From NCBI GenBank assembly GCA_934654605.1, contig CAKUGH010000054.1, positions 1 to 10,972 on the forward strand: DNA of 10,972 nucleotides, read 5' to 3'. The notes beneath the pieces are model-generated. The model was not told the DNA's origin. It saw nothing but the letters and a program-made list of their open reading frames with translations, and searched no databases. Shown here piece by piece: positions 1-4,998 of the stretch. The DNA comes from an uncultured Collinsella sp. (GTDB lineage Bacteria > Actinomycetota > Coriobacteriia > Coriobacteriales > Coriobacteriaceae). The position numbers and the translations under genes are program-made. Numbering within the stretch: position 1 is the stretch's first letter; every line of letters begins with the position of its first letter.

Positions 1-76
1 TCTGCACGGACGGGCCGGAGACAAAACCACACTCGGCCTATACCGTCTTGCCTCAAAGATCTTCAAATTCAACTAG
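1..76 (+). CDS. possible 3' end of an unidentified gene (partial)
   Basis: From base 2 a reading frame runs off the left edge and ends at TAG 74-76, giving 24 residues that end LYRLASKIFKFN. This looks like a natural basic/aromatic protein C-terminus, and the frame closes just before the inverted-repeat region. The family cannot be identified from so short a piece. Two other plus frames also stay open here (one to 240, one to 93), so the call rests on residue composition and position only. The bases coding for the last residues (56-71) also form the left outer arm of the nested palindrome that follows, so the end of the message could fold with sequence about 170 bases downstream. Confidence 0.35.
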   Translation, partial: LHGRAGDKTTLGLYRLASKIFKFN

Positions 77-253
77 CACGGAAACGCTCGGGTAACGGGG
101 ACCCCTGGTCCTTAACTTGCTACTTCGAACAGTCCTGCGCAAGACGGAGGCGCCACTGGCGCCTCCTTTGCGTGCGGAACTCGTATCAAGTTAAGGACCA
201 GGGGTCCTCTGCTATGTCCAGCTTAATGTCAGGCTACTGAATTTGAAGATCTT
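56..253. repeat. triple-nested inverted repeat (composite element A)
   Basis: Three inverted repeats share one centre region. The outer arms 56-71 and 238-253 are 16 bp and perfect (left arm AAGATCTTCAAATTCA). The middle arms 99-119 and 187-207 are 21 bp and perfect. The inner hairpin 146-154/158-166 (GGAGGCGCC with loop ACT) is lengthened by CGCAA 138-142 pairing with TTGCG 168-172, with a small bulge region between. The bases between outer and middle arms (72-98, 208-237) do not pair. The inner hairpin is followed on the plus strand only by TTT, so it is at best a weak intrinsic terminator. It lies directly after the putative gene ending at 76. Confidence 0.85.
120..186 (+). repeat. conserved 67-bp core, copy A
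   Basis: This is the unpaired-plus-hairpin region enclosed by the 21-bp arms of element A. Its reverse complement aligns with the core at 332-400. On the minus strand it reads CGAGTTCCGCACGCAA (183-168), then the inner hairpin, then CGTCTTGCGCAGGACTGT (146-129), a short variable stretch, and AGTAG next to the arm. The matching blocks in the other copy differ at 1 of 16 and 2 of 18 bases. The strand given is that of the flanking upstream gene. I do not recognise it as a named RNA or mobile-element family. Confidence 0.75.
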
Positions 254-300
254 CGACGCGCGGTACACAGGGGCCTGGGCTGAAAAGAATATGGTTGGTA

Positions 301-431
301 GTCGGTCGGAGGCGGGCGGGGATTACGTTTGTCGCGAGTTCCGCATGCAAGACGAAGGCCACTTAATGTGGCCTTCGTCTTGCATAGGACTGTAGAGCAG
401 CAAACGTAATACCCGCCCGCCTCCGACCGAC
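301..431. repeat. double-nested inverted repeat (composite element B)
   Basis: The outer arms 301-331 and 401-431 are 31 bp with one mismatch (G321 opposite A411). They are GC-rich outside and end CGTTTG/CAAACG next to the core. Inside lies an 18-bp perfect hairpin, 345-362/368-385, with loop TTAAT. Neither strand has a T-tract after the inner hairpin, so it is not a canonical Rho-independent terminator. It nevertheless sits 12 bases beyond the stop of the minus-strand peptidase gene and must be transcribed into that gene's 3' end unless termination comes earlier. Confidence 0.9.
332..400 (-). repeat. conserved 69-bp core, copy B
   Basis: This is the loop content of the 31-bp arms. On the plus strand it reads CGAGTTCCGCATGCAA (335-350), then the 18-bp hairpin, then CGTCTTGCATAGGACTGT (376-393) and AGAGCAG up to the arm. 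Copy A carries the same blocks in the opposite orientation. The hairpin interior differs from copy A (GAAGGCCAC against GGAGGCGCC), yet both are self-complementary, so pairing is kept while sequence changes. Each copy has the same orientation relative to the gene upstream of it. Confidence 0.75.
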
Positions 432-443
432 GGACGATCTAGT

Positions 444-1445
444 TTACTTTGCGGCGCCGGGGATGCCGTGGGAGGTTTTGGCGGTTTTGGCTCCGTTTAC
501 GATGGCGGTCTGTAGGGCCCTTACGGCGAGCATGCCCAGCAGATCCAGGGGTACGGCGGCGCTTGCCTGGGTGCCCAGTTTGCCGCTGGCGAGGGTGTAG
601 ATGGTGTCGCCGTCGTTGGTGGTGTGCGTGGGGCGGATGGCGTGTGCATAGGCGTCTGCGGCCATCTGAGAGACCTTGGTGGCCTGGGCTTTGGTGAGCT
701 CGACGTTGGTGACGATGCAGCTGATGGTGGTGTTGGTGCGGTCGAGCGGCATTTGCATGGAGCCGGCGGCGGTAAAGGCCGCGAGCTCCATGTCGACGAT
801 CTGGTCGCTATCGGCTGCGGCACGCATACCGGCGACCCACTCGCCGGTGAAGGGGTCGACGACGTTGCCGCAGGCGTTGACGGAGACCACGGCACCCACC
901 TTGACGGGGCCGAGCGCCACGGCGGCGGCGCCAAGGCCGGCCTTCATGCAGGTGGCAGGCCCCATGAGCTTGCCCACCGTGGCACCGGTGCCGGCGCCCA
1001 CGTTGCCCTGCTCGAGCGTGGTGGGGGTGTTATCGAGTGCTTCGCGTACGGCGGCGATGCCGGCCTCGATGTCGGGGCGCACCGTGGGGTCGCCATAGGC
1101 GAGGTCGAAGATACAGCTGGAGCACACGATGGGCACCTGCGTGGGGCCGACGGGCAGGCCGATGCCGCGGCTCTCGAGCTCGCGGGCGACGCCGCTTGCG
1201 GCCTCGAGGCCAAAGGCCGATCCGCCCGAGAGGCAGACGGCGTGGACCTTGTCGACGGTGTTCTCGGGGCGCAGCAGGTCGGTTTCGCGCGATGCTGGGG
1301 CACCGCCGCGAACGTCAACGCCGCCGGTGGCGCCTTCGGCTGCCACGATTACGGTGCAACCGGTGCCGGCCTCCTCGTCCGTATAGTTGCCAAAGCAAAA
1401 GCCATCGACATCGCAAACGTCAATGGCCTCAAGCGGTGTATCCAT
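444..1445 (-). CDS. P1 family peptidase (S58, DmpA/NylC-like), self-processing
   Basis: The 333-residue protein belongs to the P1/S58 family of N-terminal nucleophile hydrolases. Characterised members are aminopeptidases, beta-peptidyl aminopeptidases or amide hydrolases that cleave their own precursor before a Ser/Thr nucleophile. Visible family marks are EAGTGCTV (25-32), CLSGGSAFGL (71-80), GNVGAGTGATVGK (147-159) and GDTIYTLASG (279-288). The segment DRTNTTISCIVTN (235-247) matches the autocleavage region, so cleavage is expected at N238/T239, giving an alpha chain of about 238 and a beta chain of about 95 residues. No signal peptide is seen, so it is probably cytoplasmic. The start is set by AGGAG at 1452-1456, six bases upstream. 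It lies downstream of the maf gene across a hairpin at 1516-1538. The substrate is not predictable from sequence. Confidence 0.93.
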   Translation of the reverse strand: MDTPLEAIDVCDVDGFCFGNYTDEEAGTGCTVIVAAEGATGGVDVRGGAPASRETDLLRPENTVDKVHAVCLSGGSAFGLEAASGVARELESRGIGLPVGPTQVPIVCSSCIFDLAYGDPTVRPDIEAGIAAVREALDNTPTTLEQGNVGAGTGATVGKLMGPATCMKAGLGAAAVALGPVKVGAVVSVNACGNVVDPFTGEWVAGMRAAADSDQIVDMELAAFTAAGSMQMPLDRTNTTISCIVTNVELTKAQATKVSQMAADAYAHAIRPTHTTNDGDTIYTLASGKLGTQASAAVPLDLLGMLAVRALQTAIVNGAKTAKTSHGIPGAAK

Positions 1446-1506
1446 GTTTTACTCCTATCGGTTTTCCGCCGGGCCTTATGCCCGGTCGGGATCCGTACGG
1501 TACGCC

Positions 1507-1538
1507 AAAATTGTAGGCGCTGGGGGATACCCAGCGCC
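1507..1538 (-). terminator. hairpin terminator after maf
   Basis: Eight bases beyond the maf stop on the minus strand, GGCGCTGGG and CCCAGCGCC (1530-1538/1516-1524) form a 9-bp GC-rich stem with a 5-base loop, followed by TACAATTTT. The T-tract is short, so termination may be partial and some read-through into the peptidase gene is possible. No good promoter was found between this hairpin and the peptidase start. Confidence 0.6.
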
Positions 1539-1546
1539 AGATGCAA

Positions 1547-2128
1547 TTACGAGAGTTTTTGAATCGCGCGTGCGACGCGTGCGACGGGTAGACCCACCAC
1601 GTTGTAGAAGTCGCCCGAAATATCGTGTACGAGCATGCGCCCGCCGACACCCTGAATACCGTAGGCGCCGGCCTTATCCATGGGCTCGCCCGAGGCGACG
1701 TAGCGCTCGATTTGCTCGTCAGAAAGCTCGTAGAACGTCACGTCCGTCACGTCGACAAACGACAGGCTCTCGGCAGCATGCGGGGCGGCAGTGTCGCCGG
1801 CCTTAACGATGCAGACGCCGGTCGCGACCTGGTGCGTGCGGCCCGAAAGCTCGTGGAGCATGGTGCGTGCCTCGACCTCGTTTGCCGGCTTACCCAAAAT
1901 CTTGCCGTCGAAGGTGACGATTGTGTCGGCTGCGACGGTCAGCTCGTTGGGCTCGGCGTGCTCGGCGGCAACGGCAGCGGCCTTAGCGCGTGCCAGGCGC
2001 TCGACAAGCGTAAGCGGCGCCTCGCCGTCAAACGGCGTTTCATCGATATCGGCAGGAATGATGCGGATGTCGTAGCCCGCCTCGCGCATCAGCTCGATAC
2101 GGCGCGGCGATTGCGAAGCCAAAATCAT
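1547..2128 (-). CDS. maf: Maf/YhdE-type nucleoside triphosphate pyrophosphatase
   Basis: The 193-residue protein is a complete Maf-family enzyme. The family hydrolyses (d)NTPs to the monophosphate plus pyrophosphate and acts on modified or canonical pyrimidine nucleotides. Motifs in order are LASQSPRR (3-10, phosphate binding), AADTIV (66-71, with the conserved Asp68), GKP...EA (79-87), LSGRTHQVATGV (94-105), YVASGEPMDKAGAYGIQG (143-160) and NVVGLPV (176-182). AADTIV and GIQG fit the YhdE-like dTTP/UTP-acting branch, but the substrate is inferred. Its ATG overlaps the DJ-1 gene stop (ATGA, 2125-2128), and a GAGGG ribosome site lies inside the upstream gene, so the two are probably translationally coupled. 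It would act in the cytoplasm as a house-cleaning enzyme; a role in septum control is also reported for some Maf proteins. Confidence 0.95.
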   Translation of the reverse strand: MILASQSPRRIELMREAGYDIRIIPADIDETPFDGEAPLTLVERLARAKAAAVAAEHAEPNELTVAADTIVTFDGKILGKPANEVEARTMLHELSGRTHQVATGVCIVKAGDTAAPHAAESLSFVDVTDVTFYELSDEQIERYVASGEPMDKAGAYGIQGVGGRMLVHDISGDFYNVVGLPVARVARAIQKLS

Positions 2129-2667
2129 AGCTGGATGCCCTCGGCGACCTTCTCGACGGCCTTGTCGCCGGCGAGTGTGCGCAGCAGCTCAAGCGCAAAG
2201 GGGAGCGACTGAGCCATGCCGCTGGCGGTGATGATGTTGCCGTCGTGCGTGACCTTGTCGCCGGTATAGGCGCCCTCGGGGAAGCTCTTCTCAAAGCCCG
2301 GGAAGCACGTGGCGTGGCGCCCCTCGAGCAGGTCGAGCTCGCCCAAGATAAACGGGGCAGCGCAGATGGCGGCAACGTGCTTGGTCGCGGCGAACTCGCA
2401 GACAACGTCGCAGACGCGCTGATCGGCGCGCAGATTGGTAGCGCCGGGCAGACCGCCGGGCAGCACGATGCAGTCGTACTCGTCAAAGTTGATCTCATCA
2501 AAGAGCGCATCGCAGGTTACGGGAATCTGCAGCGAGCTCACGACTTCACGCGTGGGCATGATCGAGACGAGCGTAGCGCGCACGCCGCCGCGGCGCATGA
2601 CATCGACCATGGTCAGGCATTCAATCGTTTCAAAGCCATCGGCGGCGAGAACGGCAACGCTGGGCAT
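2125..2667 (-). CDS. DJ-1/PfpI (ThiJ/YajL-type) family protein
   Basis: The 180-residue protein is a complete single-domain DJ-1 superfamily member. Members are described as glyoxalase- or deglycase-like, as chaperones, or as redox sensors; the exact reaction is debated. The nucleophile elbow is AAICAAP (99-105) with Cys102. Glu16 in GFETIE matches the conserved acidic residue that lowers the cysteine pKa (DJ-1 Glu18). VLPGGLPGATNL (68-79) and GNIITASGMAQSLPFALELL (143-162) are typical. The His that follows the elbow in human DJ-1 is replaced in CFPGFE (121-126), as in many bacterial homologues. The start is at 2667, with TTCCTTT (2673-2679, AAAGGAA on the minus strand) as ribosome site; an in-frame extension to 3090 has no family similarity and runs through the divergent promoter region. 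It is the first gene of the unit with maf. Confidence 0.93.
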   Translation of the reverse strand: MPSVAVLAADGFETIECLTMVDVMRRGGVRATLVSIMPTREVVSSLQIPVTCDALFDEINFDEYDCIVLPGGLPGATNLRADQRVCDVVCEFAATKHVAAICAAPFILGELDLLEGRHATCFPGFEKSFPEGAYTGDKVTHDGNIITASGMAQSLPFALELLRTLAGDKAVEKVAEGIQL

Positions 2668-2822
2668 GAGGGTTCCTTTCGTAAGGCGGCATACAATTAG
2701 CCGTCTTATACCCCGAAGTTCCCCACTTGCCACGCCCCATTCCCCAATGTTTTTCTGGGCCCGTTCCAAAAGACTGGTCGCGCATGGGTGTTGTGCACTA
2801 GGAGGGGCTTGCCGCGCGGCGA

Positions 2823-2828
2823 TAGAAT
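2823..2828 (+). promoter_or_regulatory. possible -10 box for the small zinc-ribbon gene
   Basis: TAGAAT lies about 44 bases before the start codon at 2872 in the 204-base divergent region. There is no convincing -35 at 16-18 bases upstream, so this is a weak call. The minus-strand promoter for the DJ-1 gene must also lie in 2668-2871, but no clear pair of boxes was found there. Confidence 0.3.
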
Positions 2829-2871
2829 CACGGCATCCGTCATATTTCGCTACATGAGGAGCTGATTTACG

Positions 2872-3171
2872 ATGATAGGCCTTAGGGTTTCTGATCTTCT
2901 CTTTTTGCTGGTTGTGTTCGGCGGCGTCGCGGCCGTCACCTTCGCCGTCATCATGAAGAAAGAATCGTCGAACAAACCTCAGCCTCCTCAGTCCAATCCG
3001 TACCAGCAAATGCCTCCGATGCAGCAGGTTCCGCCGGCACAGCAGGCGCCGACAGCAGTCGATGATGCTCAGCCAGTTGAGCCCGCTCATTTTTGCGCTC
3101 AGTGCGGCTCAAAGTTGGAAGCAAATGCATCCTTCTGCCAAAACTGCGGCGCTCCGGTCAGCCACCAGTGA
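2872..3171 (+). CDS. small membrane-anchored zinc-ribbon protein
   Basis: The protein has 99 residues. Residues 8-28 form one hydrophobic helix followed by KKESS, so the positive-inside rule places the rest in the cytoplasm. Residues 35-72 form a Pro/Gln-rich flexible linker. The C-terminus is a zinc ribbon with C75-x2-C78 and C89-x2-C92 in FCAQCGSKLEANASFCQNCG. No catalytic domain is present. The function is unknown; such proteins may be adaptors or scaffolds. The ribosome site GAGGAG lies about 10 bases upstream of ATG. The ribbon closely resembles that of the protein at 3351-4994, which also joins a membrane helix to a Gln/Pro/Ala linker and ribbon, suggesting related roles or duplication of the tail. 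A long palindrome follows the stop by 6 bases. Confidence 0.8.
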   Translation: MIGLRVSDLLFLLVVFGGVAAVTFAVIMKKESSNKPQPPQSNPYQQMPPMQQVPPAQQAPTAVDDAQPVEPAHFCAQCGSKLEANASFCQNCGAPVSHQ

Positions 3172-3177
3172 TTTTTC

Positions 3178-3233
3178 TGGGACGGGGATTAAACAATCAT
3201 TCGGTACACAATGATTATTTAATCCCCGTCCCA
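3178..3233 (+). terminator. 24-bp-arm palindrome, probable terminator or repeat
   Basis: Arms 3178-3201 and 3210-3233 pair over 24 bp with one mismatch (C3194 opposite A3217) and an 8-base loop. The stem begins TGGGACGGGGATTAAA and is GC-rich at the base and AT-rich near the loop. It is followed on the plus strand by TTTTCATC, so it can act as a terminator for the small zinc-ribbon gene. The arms are much longer than a terminator needs, and CGGGGATTA (3183-3191) recurs in the left arm of element B (317-325), so it may be one of a dispersed palindrome family. Confidence 0.7.
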
Positions 3234-3272
3234 TTTTCATCATGCGTTGCCGATTTTTTGCTCGCTGGGAAT

Positions 3273-3284
3273 TGTTGCGCAACA
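3273..3284. promoter_or_regulatory. perfect 12-bp palindrome upstream of 3351 gene
   Basis: TGTTGCGCAACA is perfectly symmetric and lies 66 bases upstream of the start codon at 3351, in the only region where that gene's promoter could be. It could be a binding site for a dimeric regulator. It is followed by ACAGATTCTGT and a run of T (to 3297), which could instead be a weak hairpin terminator. No clear -35/-10 pair was found. Confidence 0.2.
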
Positions 3285-3350
3285 GATTCTGTTTTTTCGG
3301 GCTTAGCGTAGCCTCAGGTCATACTCACCTCTCGATCGAAAGGGGCAACC

Positions 3351-4994
3351 ATGCCAAGAATGAGAAATATGAAATGGGGGATGCTCCTTACGGCCGGCCT
3401 GGCACTGGCGGCTAGCCTTGTTGCGGCGCCGATCGGTGCCTATGCTGCCGACATTCCCACGCCCGAGCTGAAGGATACGTATGAACTCGAAAATTCGATA
3501 TATGTTGGTCGCTCGCCTTCAGGAAGGTATGTGCTGTACGGGGATGTATCTGAAGAACAGTTCTATTTGTTAGATACCGATGACTGGTCCCGCACCATTG
3601 TGGAAATTGATGCCAACAGTGATGACTATAAAAACGCATACTGCTTTTCAGCCGATGAGGGAACCTTTTATTGCTTCGATAGAACGAACGATTCCGTAAT
3701 TGCATATGACCTGTCAAATGGCGAGTCGGAGGAGTACCCGCTGGGCTCCGCTGTTCCATCCGACGTGCTTGATGACGACGATGGCAATGTCAGGCTTCAG
3801 ATTTCTAAGGACAACAAATCGCTTTTCATATCATCCTTGGTATATGATTCGCGTTCAGAGGACTATTACGCGGTTTTTAGCGTCGTTGATTTTAAGAACA
3901 GCAATACAACGACTAAATATGAATACACGTCATCCGATGACTATTCTTTGGATGGCCCTGCTTGGATTTCAAATGACGGCAAGTACGGCTATGTGATACG
4001 AGACTATCGCGGTGACGATTACGATTCGCATTCGTACTATGACGTGGTAACGCTCGACCTGAAGGCCAAAGAGACCGTCAACACGTCTGAATTTGACAGG
4101 TCAGGCGATAGGGTTGTCGTTAACGATGACGGCGCCGCCATCGGCCCGAGCCTCTATGTCTCAAAAAAGGGTGACGCAACCTCTATTTACTACAGCAACC
4201 TGGAACATAACTCGATTAACCAAGATGGAACACTGGCTCTCGGTTTGTATAACGAAGACAGTCATGGGCTTGGATCCAGCTCTTCTGAACTAGAAAGCCT
4301 TGAAATGATTGTCGTTGATAATAAAACGGGCGAAACGAAATGGAGGACCAAGTATCCCAATGATCTGCCTTTTATGAGCGGAGATGGATACGGCGCCCTG
4401 TCGAATGACGGCAGGTTTGCATTGGCTAATGGCGAAGACGACAATGACAATAATCTGCTGTATTTGATTGATACAAAAACAGGTGCGCACTCTCAGCTCA
4501 ATTTGAGGGGTTCCCTGGAATATGATCGCGTTGGCGATGACGACTACTGGGGGTCTGCGTGGTTCTCAAAGGACTGCTCATTGATTTATGCCGTTCAAGA
4601 TGATAAGGATGACGGCTTCAGAATCGATGTTTACAAGAGCGGCATCTCCCAGAAATCCCTTTCGTCTGATTCGCAAAAGGAAGACAGCTCGTCCTCGTTC
4701 AACCCCATTTTCATCGTCGCCATTGTTGCGATTCTCATCGCAGCGGGCGTGGGCGGCTTCTTTATCATTCGCATGCGCAAACATTCCAAGGCATATGCAA
4801 CGGCTGCGAATAACACCGCATATACAGCACCTCAGCAGACAATGCCGCAGAATTACGTTGGGCAGCAGGCTCAGGCCCAGCCTCAGCAGGCTCCTGCGCC
4901 CTCGGATGCGCCGCGGTTCTGCAGTTCATGCGGAAGCCCGCTTACGCCCGATTCTCAATTCTGTCCGCATTGCGGCGCACCGGTAAAGCACTAA
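3351..4994 (+). CDS. secreted-domain membrane protein with cytoplasmic zinc ribbon
   Basis: The protein has 547 residues. It starts with a signal peptide (basic n-region to residue 8, hydrophobic core 11-26, probable cleavage after AYA at 30-32). Residues about 35-430 form an Asp/Ser/Tyr-rich extracellular domain of repeated short units such as SPSGRYVLYGD (55-65), WISNDGKYGYVI (205-216), ALSNDGRFALANGEDD (349-364) and AWFSKDCSLIYAV (403-415). Each is followed by a stretch like YLIDTKTG, the pattern of a beta-propeller (TolB/WD-like). A Ser-rich stalk (436-450), a transmembrane helix (452-473) with RMRKHSK stop-transfer, a Gln/Pro/Ala linker (482-519) and a zinc ribbon (C524, C527, C538, C541) follow. 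The start is supported by AAGGGG five bases upstream. Codons are clearly more AT-rich than in neighbours, suggesting a faster-evolving or acquired gene. It is co-transcribed with the next gene (4-base gap). The ligand is unknown. Confidence 0.85.
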   Translation: MPRMRNMKWGMLLTAGLALAASLVAAPIGAYAADIPTPELKDTYELENSIYVGRSPSGRYVLYGDVSEEQFYLLDTDDWSRTIVEIDANSDDYKNAYCFSADEGTFYCFDRTNDSVIAYDLSNGESEEYPLGSAVPSDVLDDDDGNVRLQISKDNKSLFISSLVYDSRSEDYYAVFSVVDFKNSNTTTKYEYTSSDDYSLDGPAWISNDGKYGYVIRDYRGDDYDSHSYYDVVTLDLKAKETVNTSEFDRSGDRVVVNDDGAAIGPSLYVSKKGDATSIYYSNLEHNSINQDGTLALGLYNEDSHGLGSSSSELESLEMIVVDNKTGETKWRTKYPNDLPFMSGDGYGALSNDGRFALANGEDDNDNNLLYLIDTKTGAHSQLNLRGSLEYDRVGDDDYWGSAWFSKDCSLIYAVQDDKDDGFRIDVYKSGISQKSLSSDSQKEDSSSSFNPIFIVAIVAILIAAGVGGFFIIRMRKHSKAYATAANNTAYTAPQQTMPQNYVGQQAQAQPQQAPAPSDAPRFCSSCGSPLTPDSQFCPHCGAPVKH

Positions 4995-4998
4995 GCGC

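Noticed and set aside
1..240. Open plus-strand frame from base 1 to TGA 238-240
   Set aside because: It passes through the palindromes, and the product is Arg/Cys/Ser-rich without protein-like pattern. The frame ending at 76 is more plausible.
56..431. CRISPR array or IS ends
   Set aside because: There are only two copies of the core, in inverted orientation and with different arms, and no regular spacers. No transposase gene or flanking target duplication is visible in the window.
1469..1485. CCGGGC/GCCCGG hairpin in the peptidase leader
   Set aside because: Only 6 bp, with no T-tract on either strand and no riboswitch-like surroundings, so it is not called a terminator or regulatory element.
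624..1562. 312-codon open frame on the plus strand opposite the P1 peptidase
   Set aside because: Antisense shadow of a gene with clear family motifs; no ribosome site and no recognisable domain.
2668..3090. N-terminal extension of the DJ-1 protein to 321 residues
   Set aside because: The extra 141 residues run through the divergent intergenic region and into the zinc-ribbon gene, and have no family similarity. The ATG at 2667 has a ribosome site and gives a normal family length.
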